64,000 bases of DNA, taken from NCBI GenBank assembly GCA_963618065.1, contig CAVERH010000010.1, positions 1 to 64,000 on the forward strand, in the 5' to 3' direction. Position numbers and translations under genes: made by a program. Shown here piece by piece: positions 52,386-61,839 of this stretch (the first letter of the stretch is position 1; each line of letters begins with the position of its first letter). This stretch comes from Suilimivivens sp963618065 (lineage in GTDB: Bacteria; Bacillota; Clostridia; Lachnospirales; Lachnospiraceae). The notes under the pieces are model-generated. The model searched no databases. It was not told the DNA's origin and saw nothing but the letters and a program-made list of their open reading frames with translations.

Positions 52386-54428
52386 TCAGGAGTTATTTGC
52401 AAGACGAACCTGCTTGCCCGCTTCTACCGGCTTCGTTGAAGTCGTAATCACATATTCGCTGCCATACAGAGGCGCAGAGATGGCAGAGTTGTTATCATCC
52501 GAAGCTTTTACCTCTACACTGACTCTTGTTGCAACATAACGGTTTCCCAACGGACTGCTCTTAGATTCCACAATCAGGATAAATTTACCATCATTATCTT
52601 CACGAATCGCACTGTTCGGTACAACCAGTTCATATTCCTGACTTCTCTGCCCAACAGAAACACTTAAAGACTGTCCCTCCTGAATGGTCGATCCGGTCAC
52701 ATCAAACACCAGAAGCTTATTCGTCCCGGGCTTATCCGGATCCGGCTTAATCGCAGACAGCATGACTCTTGCATCATCATAATACCATGAATTCTGTAAT
52801 TCCGCCATGTCTCCGATCTGTACCTTCTTAGCCTGCTCGTTGGTAACTGAAATAGAAAGGCTAAAGCCCTTACCCTCCGGAAGAATCACTGCCATAACCT
52901 CCTCTGGCTTTGTTGTTTCTCCGGCCACATATTTTACACTGGAAATCGTTCCAGCTACCGGAGCCTTCACAGCAGATCCCATGGACTTTTCCTTCAGCTT
53001 TTCAATCTGCTCCTTCTTCTGTTCAATATCCTTACAGGTCTTGGAAAGATCCAGCTCCGCATTGATATCTGCTGCAAGTGAAGTCTGTTCCTCCTTCAAC
53101 AGGTCATATACAGACTGGGCATTCTTAAGAGCTGTGTTCGCATCTGCAAGCTGATTCTGCAATGCCACACTTGACTGGCTGTTAGCCGTCGTGATCTCTA
53201 AAATATTCCGGTTTGCCTGATTCAGGCGGTTCTGTGCATCCTGCACACCACCATCGGAGGATGCTGTAATTGCCTGTACATCGGCAAGCTGCTTCTGGAG
53301 GCTGGCCAGGTCTGCTTTCTTTTTGTTAAGTGCATTGACATTATCCGAGTAATGGTTGATATCCTTGGACGAAGACTCAATTTCATTCAGCATGGTCAAC
53401 GATGCATTGCAATCCGCAATTAATGTCTGATAATCTGAAGCTTTGTCAGATGGTATTTTCCCTTGAATCGTCTGAAATGCACTTACCAGCGTACTCTTGA
53501 GCGCATTAATATTAGCTTCGGTTTTTTTATCATAATTATCGATATTCCCTATATCAATATCATCAATCAAACCGCCGTCTTTAGCTGCAGTTTTCAGCTT
53601 ACTTACCCGTTCCCACAATGTTTTTACGGCAGCTCGCTTCTGCTTATTGATCGTTTCCTCTGTTGAAGTGTTTGCAGAGGAATCAATATTTTCTTTCGTA
53701 TTCGAAATAAGCGTCTCCAGATCTGAAATCTGTGAAGTCAGTTCGGTAATCTGCGCATTCAGGCTTGCAACCGTCGCTGCCTTATCCTTTTCAAACCGGC
53801 TCTGCGCAGCAGTCAGATCTGTTGTTGCCTGATCCTTATTTAACTCCTGTTCCTTGGTATTTACCGATGCATTATTTGTATTTACAGTTCCCTGCAGGGT
53901 CAGATTATCTACATTCTTCTGACATTCCTCCACCCTCTTCTTTGCTGCCTCGAGACGATTCTGCATATCGGTCACCTTGTCCTGAAGCTCAGTGAAGCTG
54001 TCCACATTTCCATTTGCAATCTTGCTGATGATCTCTGAAGATACATTTGCTCCGAACAGTCCCTTCATATAAGTAAGCTCCAGCTCCTCCAGCTCCTGTT
54101 CAGCCTTTGTCAGCTCATCACTCTCAGCCTCTTCCAGATAATAGATGACCTGATCTTTTTCTACGGTATCACCCTGCTTTACAGCAACGCTGGTGATCAC
54201 CCTGGACTCCTTCGCAATCACATTATACGGATCGGCAGCTTCCACCTTACCTGTTCCGCGTACCTTCGCCGTAATCGTTCCGGTCTGCACATACTGGGTT
54301 GCCACCTCTGGCAGGGAATAATTCATAATCGTATTGGAAAAGAACGTCAAAAGCAGCATCACCGACAGGAATATAATTGCCGCATTCTTCACCCATTCTC
54401 TTCTTTTCGTTGTGTTCTTCTCTTCCAT
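52386..54428 (-). CDS. HlyD/MacA-type membrane fusion (adaptor) protein with long coiled coil
   Basis: A 680-residue protein. One N-terminal membrane helix (about 12-32) is followed by the first half of a biotinyl-lipoyl-like domain (VRGTGKVEAADPYNVIAKESRVI). A very long alpha-helical hairpin (about 100-465) follows, then the second half (VKAPVAGTISSVKYVAGE), a beta barrel and a membrane-proximal domain to the end. Typical MacA proteins are about 370-400 residues; the extra length is all in the hairpin. ATG 54428 has GAGGAG 7 nt upstream. Adaptors of this kind normally work with MacB or RND pumps; the only partner nearby is the truncated MacB-like protein. Confidence 0.85.
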   Translation of the reverse strand: MEEKNTTKRREWVKNAAIIFLSVMLLLTFFSNTIMNYSLPEVATQYVQTGTITAKVRGTGKVEAADPYNVIAKESRVITSVAVKQGDTVEKDQVIYYLEEAESDELTKAEQELEELELTYMKGLFGANVSSEIISKIANGNVDSFTELQDKVTDMQNRLEAAKKRVEECQKNVDNLTLQGTVNTNNASVNTKEQELNKDQATTDLTAAQSRFEKDKAATVASLNAQITELTSQISDLETLISNTKENIDSSANTSTEETINKQKRAAVKTLWERVSKLKTAAKDGGLIDDIDIGNIDNYDKKTEANINALKSTLVSAFQTIQGKIPSDKASDYQTLIADCNASLTMLNEIESSSKDINHYSDNVNALNKKKADLASLQKQLADVQAITASSDGGVQDAQNRLNQANRNILEITTANSQSSVALQNQLADANTALKNAQSVYDLLKEEQTSLAADINAELDLSKTCKDIEQKKEQIEKLKEKSMGSAVKAPVAGTISSVKYVAGETTKPEEVMAVILPEGKGFSLSISVTNEQAKKVQIGDMAELQNSWYYDDARVMLSAIKPDPDKPGTNKLLVFDVTGSTIQEGQSLSVSVGQRSQEYELVVPNSAIREDNDGKFILIVESKSSPLGNRYVATRVSVEVKASDDNNSAISAPLYGSEYVITTSTKPVEAGKQVRLANNS

Positions 54429-54449
54429 CGTTTCTCTCCTCATCCAGCA

Positions 54450-55400
54450 CTATCCCTTAATTCCGCCCTGATAGGTGATTCCTTCTACCAGATAATCCTC
54501 TCCGTAAAGGAACACCAGAATGGGCGGTACCATGTAAATGGTTGCAACAGCAAAGGCAAGTCCGATTTCTCCCGAATTAATCTTTGACAGAAATACGGAC
54601 AAGGGATGCTTATTAGAATCCGCTAACAGGATTAAAGGCTGTTCTACCATGTTCCAATAATCAATAAAAATCAAAATTGCAATGGAGCACATCGCTCCTT
54701 TACAAAGAGGCATGCAGATCTTCGTAAAAATCTGCCACTCACCTGCGCCGTCAATCTGCGCCGCCTCCATCACAGAAACAGGAATCCGCCGCATGTACTT
54801 TGTCAGCAGGAATACCGCAAACGGTGAGAAAATTCCCGGAAGCCAGATCGCCCAGTTGGTATCTAAAATATGCAGCCAGTCCGAAACCAGATAATTCGGC
54901 ACCAGGGTAACCTGATACGGCATCAGCATTAAAATAATATAAAGAAAGAAAATCAATTCCTTGATCCGCCCCCGGTATCTGGAAAATCCAAATGACGCTC
55001 CTGCCGCTACCAATAGCTGAAAGACCACAATCGGTACAACCAGTATCACTGAATTCCAGAACTTCAACAGATAATCCGGACTTTTAAACAGAACCGTCAC
55101 ATACTGGCTGAAGGATACCATATCGGGAATAAATTTCAAGTTCACTTTGGATGAAATGAATACCTTTCCGCCGGAGTTCGTTGTTGCAAAAACCTGTCCA
55201 TAATTAGCAGCAATTTCTGATGATGACATAAACGAATTCGTGATCGTTAAAACAATCGGCATCAGGAACAGAACTGCAAAGCATCCTGCCACCATCGTTC
55301 CCAATAATATCCGTATCATACGGTGGGTATTTTTGATTTTCCTTCTGCGCTTCATCCGGCGGTTCCATAGCTCCGCAGGATCTCTCCGCCGTAATCTCAT
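54450..55400 (-). CDS. Carbohydrate ABC transporter permease, MalG/UgpE type
   Basis: A 316-residue inner membrane protein with six helices. The EAA loop that contacts the ATPase is clear: MEAAQIDGAGEWQIFTKICMPL. Length is a little above the usual 275-290 owing to a basic N-terminus and a loop of about 40 residues after helix 1. The ATG overlaps the stop of the partner permease (ATGA); a later ATG at 55355 is also possible, as the ribosome site is very close. No ATPase gene is nearby; in many Firmicutes one shared MsmX-type ATPase serves several such importers. Confidence 0.9.
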   Translation of the reverse strand: MRLRRRDPAELWNRRMKRRRKIKNTHRMIRILLGTMVAGCFAVLFLMPIVLTITNSFMSSSEIAANYGQVFATTNSGGKVFISSKVNLKFIPDMVSFSQYVTVLFKSPDYLLKFWNSVILVVPIVVFQLLVAAGASFGFSRYRGRIKELIFFLYIILMLMPYQVTLVPNYLVSDWLHILDTNWAIWLPGIFSPFAVFLLTKYMRRIPVSVMEAAQIDGAGEWQIFTKICMPLCKGAMCSIAILIFIDYWNMVEQPLILLADSNKHPLSVFLSKINSGEIGLAFAVATIYMVPPILVFLYGEDYLVEGITYQGGIKG

Positions 55401-56338
55401 CCCTCCACATCCTTTCCAAAATAATTCTCGGTAAGGAAAAGGATACCGATAATAATCACCATCACAACCGCCATCATAATCGCTGCCGCCGACATTTTCT
55501 GATAATCCAGCTTACTGAATGTATTATTCATAAAATGCTGGAGCATATACATCGTCGGGTAAGGATAATCCCCCTTTAACAGGTAGATTTCCCTGAACAC
55601 CTTAAAAGAATTAATCAATGACATAATTGTTACAAACAAAATGGTCGAGGACAGATACCGAAGCTTGATATGCAAGAAAATCTGCAGCGGCGTTGCGCTC
55701 TCCAATACCGCAACCTCTAAGATATCCTTCGGAATACTGCTCAATGCAGACATAAATAAGATCATGTTATAACCCAGATTTTTCCACAGAAACAGTACAA
55801 TAATGACCACCTGCGCATAATCTGAATTCAGCCAGTCGATCTTGTCCTTCCCGAACCAGCCAATGATTTCATTCAACATTCCGTTATAATGAAACAACAC
55901 CTGCCAGATCAGTACCACCGAAGCAATCGGCACCATCATCGGACTTAAGAAAAAGGTCCGAAACTGGCTCTTAAACGGAATCCTGCTCTCCATCAGAATT
56001 GCCAGAAGGAGAGATAACACGACCGCCAGCGGCATCGCAATCGCCGAAAACGTCATCGTATTGAATGCCGCCTGCCGGAACGCCGCATTCTCAAATACCA
56101 TTTTAAAATTATCAAAGCCTACAAACTCAGCATTAATTGGATTATCAATGACCGAATAGTAAATCACAATAAAAAAAGGCAGTACAAAAAACAACAGTAC
56201 TCCCAGAACACTGGGAAGCAGAAAGCCATTGGCCATCCACTTCCCATGATTCTTGCAACTACTGGTTCTGCCCACTCTGATTCCGGAGTTTTCTTCCGCT
56301 CCTTTTTTTCCTGTATGCTTAACAATTTTCATTGACAT
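55397..56338 (-). CDS. Sugar ABC transporter permease, MalF/UgpA type
   Basis: A 313-residue protein with six predicted membrane helices, starting with a basic cytoplasmic tail. The permease signature is present but drifted: the EAA loop reads LEVAVLESATPLQIFLHIKLR where EAAxxDGA is expected, so coupling to the ATPase may be altered. It begins the six-gene cluster. Alternative start: the ATG two codons later has better spacing to an AGG. It overlaps the partner permease gene by 4 bp. Confidence 0.9.
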   Translation of the reverse strand: MSMKIVKHTGKKGAEENSGIRVGRTSSCKNHGKWMANGFLLPSVLGVLLFFVLPFFIVIYYSVIDNPINAEFVGFDNFKMVFENAAFRQAAFNTMTFSAIAMPLAVVLSLLLAILMESRIPFKSQFRTFFLSPMMVPIASVVLIWQVLFHYNGMLNEIIGWFGKDKIDWLNSDYAQVVIIVLFLWKNLGYNMILFMSALSSIPKDILEVAVLESATPLQIFLHIKLRYLSSTILFVTIMSLINSFKVFREIYLLKGDYPYPTMYMLQHFMNNTFSKLDYQKMSAAAIMMAVVMVIIIGILFLTENYFGKDVEG

Positions 56339-56431
56339 AAACCTAAATTCTGTACGGAATCGTTATTTTACAACCTGTATAAAGATGCCTCATCTGTCAG
56401 TTACTCCCACTTCAAACTCCATGGTAAACAA

Positions 56432-56460
56432 ACTATAGCATATTACCTCATGTAAAACAA
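56432..56460 (-). promoter_or_regulatory. Candidate promoter of the permease-adaptor-lipoprotein operon
   Basis: TTGTTT (56460-56455), 17-nt spacer, TATAGT (56437-56432) on the minus strand, about 95 nt before the first gene. It overlaps the hairpin at 56446-56467. Confidence 0.55.
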
Positions 56461-56467
56461 CATGAGG
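56446..56467 (-). terminator. Weak hairpin after the PFL gene, overlapping the next promoter
   Basis: Stem CCTCATGT / ACATGAGG with a 6-nt loop, followed on the minus strand by TAATATG, a poor T tract. It could be a weak terminator or a protein-binding site over the promoter spacer. Confidence 0.4.
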
Positions 56468-56515
56468 ATTCTTAAGAATATCTTAACAATTCTGAACAGG
56501 GCGAACAGTTACCTG

Positions 56516-57880
56516 TTAGTTCTTGAAGCTGTGAATCGGTGCAGGGATCCGTCCTCCGCGGTTCACAAAGGCCTCGCAGGAAAAGCCGTTTACCGGCATA
56601 ATCGGTGCATGTCCCAACAAACCTCCGAATTCCACGTTCTCTCCAACGCCCTTTCCGATTACCGGAATAATGCGGACTGCTGTTGTCTTCTGATTAATCA
56701 TACCGATTGCCATTTCATCTGCAATGATTCCGGAAATGGTCGTAACCGGAGTATCTCCCGGAATGGCAATCATATCAAGTCCGACTGAGCACACGCAGGT
56801 CATGGCTTCCAGCTTTTCAATGGTAAGCGCACCGGCATCTACGGCATCGATCATTCCCTGATCTTCGCTGACCGGAATAAACGCACCGCTCAATCCACCC
56901 ACATAAGAGGAAGCCATAACGCCGCCCTTTTTCACCTGATCGTTTAATAATGCAAGGGCTGCAGTCGTTCCCGGTGCTCCGGCATGCTCCAATCCGATTT
57001 CACACAGAATATCGGCTACGGAATCTCCGATTGCCGGAGTAGGTGCCAAAGACAGATCCACTATGCCAAACGGAACATCAAGACGCTTGGAGGCTTCCTG
57101 TGCCACAAGCTGTCCGACTCTGGTTACCTTGAATGCCGTTTTCTTAATGGTTTCACACAAAACCTCAAAATTCTTTCCACGAACCTTCGTCAGTGCGGTC
57201 TTTACAACACCTGGACCACTGACTCCGACATTAATAATCTTATCTGCTTCCGTTACACCGTGAAAGGCACCTGCCATGAACGGGTTGTCATCCGGTGCAT
57301 TGCAAAGGACAACCAGCTTTGTACATCCCAAGGAATCTTTATCTTGGGTTAAGACGGCTGTTTCCCTGATCACTTCTCCCATCAGCTTAACCGCATCCAT
57401 ATTGATGCCGGTTTTGGTGGAGCCTAAGTTTACGGAAGACATGATCCGTTCTGTCTGGGAAAGTGCCATCGGAATGGAACGGATTAAAAGCTCCTCTGCC
57501 GGTGTCATTCCCTTTGCCACCAATGCAGAATATCCTCCGATAAAGTTCACGCCGACATCCTTGGCCACACGGTCTAAGGTCTTCGCAATCTCTACAAAAT
57601 CTTCCTTGGTTTTGCATGCTGTCCCACCGATCAGTCCGATCGGGGTTACGGAAATACGCTTATTTACAATAGGAATTCCGAATTCCTTGGAAATTTCTTC
57701 GCCGGTCTTTACCAGATCCCTTGCTGCATCATAAATTTTATGATAAATCTTGTCGTTCAGACACTGTAAATCCGCATCAATACAGTCTAACAGACTGATT
57801 CCCAGCGTGATGGTACGGACGTCAAGATTCTCTTTGTCGATCATTTCATTCGTTTCTACTACTTCACGTAAGTTAATCAT
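56516..57880 (-). CDS. PFL family protein (UPF0210/DUF711)
   Basis: A 454-residue cytoplasmic protein with a glycyl-radical/pyruvate formate-lyase-like fold, but without a C-terminal glycyl radical motif. The family pattern includes RTITLGISLLDC, GVSGPGVVKTAL, GIVDLSLAPTPAIGDSVA and the end FVNRGGRIPAPIHS. Length is exactly that of the family, and function is unknown. It sits 46 nt after an ACT-domain gene, an association seen in most Firmicutes that carry both. Confidence 0.92.
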   Translation of the reverse strand: MINLREVVETNEMIDKENLDVRTITLGISLLDCIDADLQCLNDKIYHKIYDAARDLVKTGEEISKEFGIPIVNKRISVTPIGLIGGTACKTKEDFVEIAKTLDRVAKDVGVNFIGGYSALVAKGMTPAEELLIRSIPMALSQTERIMSSVNLGSTKTGINMDAVKLMGEVIRETAVLTQDKDSLGCTKLVVLCNAPDDNPFMAGAFHGVTEADKIINVGVSGPGVVKTALTKVRGKNFEVLCETIKKTAFKVTRVGQLVAQEASKRLDVPFGIVDLSLAPTPAIGDSVADILCEIGLEHAGAPGTTAALALLNDQVKKGGVMASSYVGGLSGAFIPVSEDQGMIDAVDAGALTIEKLEAMTCVCSVGLDMIAIPGDTPVTTISGIIADEMAIGMINQKTTAVRIIPVIGKGVGENVEFGGLLGHAPIMPVNGFSCEAFVNRGGRIPAPIHSFKN

Positions 57881-57926
57881 TCCTCTGCTCCCTTAATCGT
57901 TACCTTTATTATTTTTTGTTGGTATA

Positions 57927-58199
57927 CTAAATACGATGCATCTTGTCAAAAATTTCTTCCTTCTGACATTTAATCTCAACACCAATCTCATCACCGAGAG
58001 CCTTTAATTCATCTGCCATATCCCCGAACTGCTTCGGGCATTCCTTCGTATCCACGATCATCATCATGTTAAAGAATCCCTGTACGATCGTCTGTGAAAT
58101 ATCCTCGATATTAATCTGATTTCCGGCCAGATATGTGCAGACCTTTGCGATAATACCTACAGTATCCTTTCCTACTACAGTAATAATTGTTTTTTTCAT
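57927..58199 (-). CDS. ACT-domain protein (UPF0237)
   Basis: A 90-residue protein made of one ACT domain (TIITVVGKDTVGIIAKVCTYLA, then the VQGFFNMMMIVD strand) plus a short tail. ACT domains bind amino acids or similar small ligands. AAGGAG lies before the ATG. Paired with the PFL-family gene, it may be its regulatory subunit; this rests on adjacency only. Confidence 0.9.
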   Translation of the reverse strand: MKKTIITVVGKDTVGIIAKVCTYLAGNQINIEDISQTIVQGFFNMMMIVDTKECPKQFGDMADELKALGDEIGVEIKCQKEEIFDKMHRI

Positions 58200-58283
58200 A
58201 ACGTTCTCCTTAAATAGTTTAATAATATTTAACTAACATCCGAGGACATTAGCATTGGCATCATTCACAAAACATCCCTGTAA

Positions 58284-59078
58284 TCAGGCAATATGGATCA
58301 CCGGGGATACTTCATTCCGGGGTGCCACGAGCATCGGAAAATCCAGATTCTTTCCCTGCTCCACAGTGACCTCAATGCGTACCGCTTCATAAGCCAGCTC
58401 CGGCATGTTGTTCTCTTTGCTTAAATGTCCAAGTACAACCGCCTGAAGATTATCATGAATCAGGGAACAAAGCAATTGTCCTGCCCGTTCATTTGACAAA
58501 TGTCCGCGATCCCCTAGGATTCTCTGTTTCAGAGGATACGGATACGGTCCGACCTGCAGCATATGGATGTCATGGTTGGCTTCCAAAAGCAGGGCATCCA
58601 TTCCTCTTAAGGATTCAATCGTATAGTCGTTATACGTTCCAAGATCGGTTACAATCGCAATCCGCTTTTTTCCATGCCGGAGGCGGTATGCAACCGGCTC
58701 TGCCGCATCATGTGAAATCTTCATCGGATTGCAGACCATGTCTTTAATTATAATTTTTTCATCCGCACGGACGGGATGAAACAGCTCCTCCGGAATCTTT
58801 CCGACCGAAGACATATTCTGAATGGCACGGATCGTTCCATTCGTTGCATAAATGGGTGTTCCGTATTTTCTGGCTAAAACTCCAAGTCCTGCAATATGAT
58901 CGGAATGTTCATGGGTAATGAGAATTCCGTCAATATCCCGCATGGAAACTCCCAGTTCATTTAATCCTGCTTCTGTTTTCTTTCCGCTGATCCCCACATC
59001 CACAAGCAGATGAGTGGTATCCGTTCCTGCGTAAATGCAGTTTCCACTGCTTCCGCTGGCAACACTGCACAATCTCAC
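58284..59078 (-). CDS. MBL-fold metallo-hydrolase, WalJ/YycJ type
   Basis: A 264-residue metallo-beta-lactamase-fold protein. The metal site is THEHSDHIAG (around residues 54-63), with SHDAAEPVAY and VLGHLSKENN later and the family start SVASGSSGNC. WalJ-like proteins are probable nucleases that coordinate cell division with replication. It begins with GTG at 59078, and AGGAGG 7 nt before it supports this. It is 12 nt after the FtsA-like gene. Confidence 0.9.
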   Translation of the reverse strand: MRLCSVASGSSGNCIYAGTDTTHLLVDVGISGKKTEAGLNELGVSMRDIDGILITHEHSDHIAGLGVLARKYGTPIYATNGTIRAIQNMSSVGKIPEELFHPVRADEKIIIKDMVCNPMKISHDAAEPVAYRLRHGKKRIAIVTDLGTYNDYTIESLRGMDALLLEANHDIHMLQVGPYPYPLKQRILGDRGHLSNERAGQLLCSLIHDNLQAVVLGHLSKENNMPELAYEAVRIEVTVEQGKNLDFPMLVAPRNEVSPVIHIA

Positions 59079-59090
59079 GTTCGTTCCTCC

Positions 59091-61214
59091 TTAGTTGCTC
59101 CAGTAGATGTCGATCACATCGCCATCCTGAAGCGTTTGCATATATTGTGCCGGTTTGCCGTTTAAACTAGTCACAATACTTTTTCCCTTCGGTCTTGTCA
59201 GATCGAAGTCAATTTTATCAAAGACATCCACAAATATATAGGATGATTTCCCACTTAAGGTCACCGGTGAACGGTTCACCACAACAACAATCGTTGTCGG
59301 TCCGGCCGGTTTCTTTTCTTCCCCGGAAGTCTCTGCAGAAGTGCCCTCTTCGTTCGAAGCTGCTGTATTCTCCTTTGTTTCCGTATCCCGGGAATGCTCT
59401 GTCGTTTCCTCCTGAAAATTTACTTCTTCACTTTCTGACGTGCCTTCTTCTGTCTCATTCTCCAGATCAAAGTTCACCGTGAAATTCTCATAAACCGGAG
59501 TATCCCACTCTGCATTCTGATGATTTACGAAAGCCTGCCGTCCGGGTGTCAGGGAAAGATCCATGAATTCTGCAATTTGCTGTACCGTGTAGTAATTCAG
59601 CATTTCAATTACATCGTTCTCCTGAATTTCATAATAGGAGGACTGCAACGCCCCATTCACCTGTGCAAATTTGGGAATCTCAACTTTATTGCCATTCACA
59701 ACCACACAGATGCTTTCGGTTGCTTCCGGCAGATCTCCGATCACAGCCCTTGCCGCATCTCCGGCGGTGGATTCCGTTACCACAATAATATCATTTTCAC
59801 GCACCGTGGTATTTAAGTCTACGATCTTGCCATTGACTTCTACGACGGCTGCCTCACCACGCAGTCCGCGTACCATCCGCTGCTTGCCGTTCACCTGGAA
59901 GGTAAGCGCTTTGCCCCTCTTCGGGAACAGTCCATCCTTCGGGAACTGTGTCTGCAATGCCACATCGGCAACCGTGAGATTGTTGTTGTCGTACATCTTA
60001 ATCCTGCTGCCATTGAAGCTTACAAAGATAAAGTTGTTATTCTGTTCATAGTAATTCATGCAGATACCAACCGGCGTAACTAATAAGCTGTCCTTCTTAA
60101 TATCCTCCCGGAAGACCACATTCTGCATAACCTCTTCGCCACGGAGGGCAACACGCTCCCTGGCAATGCCAAGCTTTTCGGCAACCGCCTCGGCATAGCC
60201 TGCCATCTTACCGCCGCCTCCGACGATAAAGACCGCACTTACCGGCTTTCCACCGTTTAATTCCATAATTTTGTCCGCCACCTGTGTGGACATATCTTCA
60301 ATCACCGGTGCCAGAATCTCATTTACTTCTTCGCTGCGGATCGTCTGCGGAAGAAGCATGATATCCATATAAGAAACGGTATCGCTCTTTCCGGCCTCCC
60401 TTTTAATCCGCTCTGCCTCTGCAAAGTCCACCAGGCAATGCTTGGCAATCGCTTCTGTTAAGATATCTCCTGCAACCGGAATCATCCCATACGCAATAAT
60501 ACAGCCATCATTGGTAATGGAAATATCACTTGTTCCGGCTCCAACGTCAATCAGTGCAATGTTCAGCATCCGGAACCGTTCCGGAATGGCAAGCTGGATG
60601 GCTGCAATCGGCTCAAGGGTTAAGCTTGCTACCTCCAATCCTGCAATCTCTACCGCTTTATACAGACCGTCCACGACGTCATCCGGAAGGAATGTGGCAA
60701 TCAGATCCACGCCGATGTTTCTTCCCTTATGTTCTTCCAGGTTTCCCATGGGATATCCATTCAGATAGTAACGTACCACGGAATGTCCGACGCAGTAGAA
60801 TTTCACATTGCTGTCTTTTTCTTCATTTAGAAATTCGCGATAAGCCTTCTCCACACCGGAGGATACCAGACGGTAAACATCATCCTTGGAAATCTCCTGC
60901 TCATTCTGGAACTGGATTTCTTCATGGGTGGTCACCGTACGAAGCACACGTCCTGCTGCCGCAATACAGACCCCTTTCAGCTTTTCTCCGATGGCCTCCT
61001 CCAATTCCTGTTTCACCATACGGATGGTATCGCCTACCTTCTGAATGTCATGAATCTGTCCATCCAACATCGCACGGGTATCGTGTTCTTTTACCCGCTG
61101 CGCCACCACAATAAACTGGTTCTGATTCCGGTAGCCTACCGTTCCAACAATGCTTCTGGTACCAATATCCAGACCAAACACATATGTACTTGCATTTCTT
61201 TTTTCTTCGATCAC
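59091..61214 (-). CDS. FtsA/PilM-like ASKHA-fold protein with long C-terminal extension
   Basis: A 707-residue protein. Residues 1-360 form an actin-like ATPase domain: phosphate loop GLDIGTRSIVGT (14-25), second phosphate motif IDVGAGTSDIS, adenosine motif VFIVGGGGKM. The rest is an extension with several VNG-containing beta units (FQVNGKQRMV, EVNGKIVDL, VVNGNKVEIP), an acidic Glu/Thr/Ser linker (about 590-640) and a final beta-grasp-like unit. Classical FtsA is about 420 residues and ends in an amphipathic helix, which is absent here. GTG start, overlapping the coaE stop (GTGA). Role unknown; probably envelope or division related. Confidence 0.8.
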   Translation of the reverse strand: MIEEKRNASTYVFGLDIGTRSIVGTVGYRNQNQFIVVAQRVKEHDTRAMLDGQIHDIQKVGDTIRMVKQELEEAIGEKLKGVCIAAAGRVLRTVTTHEEIQFQNEQEISKDDVYRLVSSGVEKAYREFLNEEKDSNVKFYCVGHSVVRYYLNGYPMGNLEEHKGRNIGVDLIATFLPDDVVDGLYKAVEIAGLEVASLTLEPIAAIQLAIPERFRMLNIALIDVGAGTSDISITNDGCIIAYGMIPVAGDILTEAIAKHCLVDFAEAERIKREAGKSDTVSYMDIMLLPQTIRSEEVNEILAPVIEDMSTQVADKIMELNGGKPVSAVFIVGGGGKMAGYAEAVAEKLGIARERVALRGEEVMQNVVFREDIKKDSLLVTPVGICMNYYEQNNNFIFVSFNGSRIKMYDNNNLTVADVALQTQFPKDGLFPKRGKALTFQVNGKQRMVRGLRGEAAVVEVNGKIVDLNTTVRENDIIVVTESTAGDAARAVIGDLPEATESICVVVNGNKVEIPKFAQVNGALQSSYYEIQENDVIEMLNYYTVQQIAEFMDLSLTPGRQAFVNHQNAEWDTPVYENFTVNFDLENETEEGTSESEEVNFQEETTEHSRDTETKENTAASNEEGTSAETSGEEKKPAGPTTIVVVVNRSPVTLSGKSSYIFVDVFDKIDFDLTRPKGKSIVTSLNGKPAQYMQTLQDGDVIDIYWSN

Positions 61215-61807
61215 AGATACTCCCTAACCTTCCTGTCAATTTGTTCAAAACTGTTTTCCAGCTCTCCGCTGTTATCGATCACAAAATGGCATGCCTTCCG
61301 GTATTCGTCTTCTGAAAGCTGCGACTGCATGATCGCATCAATCTTTTCATCTGAATAATTCCGGGCCTCCTTTAGCCTCTTACGCCTTACTTCTTCTGCC
61401 GCATATATATACCACATTTCATCCACGACATCGAGGTATCCACACTCAATCAGGAGGGCTGCTTCGATAAACAGAAAATCAATCTGCTGTAAGCTTCTTT
61501 GCAGCTCGATTTCACTTAAAATATACTGCCGTACCGCCGGATGGATCATCCCGTTCACGGTTTCAAGCAGAGAATCATCGGCAAAGATTTCCTCTGCCAT
61601 ACGCTTCTTATTAATCGTTCCGTCCTCATTTAAGATGGCCGGAGTCAACAACTCCACAAGCTCTGCATAGCATTCCTGTCCCGGCTCCTCGACATGATGT
61701 GCCGCCTCATCCGCAAGAATGATCTCGCAGTTATAATGAATGCGGATATATTCCAAAAGTGCCGTTTTGCCGGATCCTACACCCCCGGTAATTCCAATCA
61801 CCTTCAT
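61211..61807 (-). CDS. coaE: Dephospho-CoA kinase
   Basis: A 198-residue P-loop kinase catalysing the last step of coenzyme A synthesis. Walker A is GGVGSGKT (residues 8-15), followed by ILADEAAHHVEEPG and a DFLFIEAALLIECG strand. Ribosome site GGAGCAGCTT precedes the ATG. It follows polA by 32 nt; polA-coaE adjacency is common in Firmicutes. Confidence 0.97.
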   Translation of the reverse strand: MKVIGITGGVGSGKTALLEYIRIHYNCEIILADEAAHHVEEPGQECYAELVELLTPAILNEDGTINKKRMAEEIFADDSLLETVNGMIHPAVRQYILSEIELQRSLQQIDFLFIEAALLIECGYLDVVDEMWYIYAAEEVRRKRLKEARNYSDEKIDAIMQSQLSEDEYRKACHFVIDNSGELENSFEQIDRKVREYL

Positions 61808-61839
61808 AAGCTGCTCCTTTATCTTCGTTACGGTTTTCT

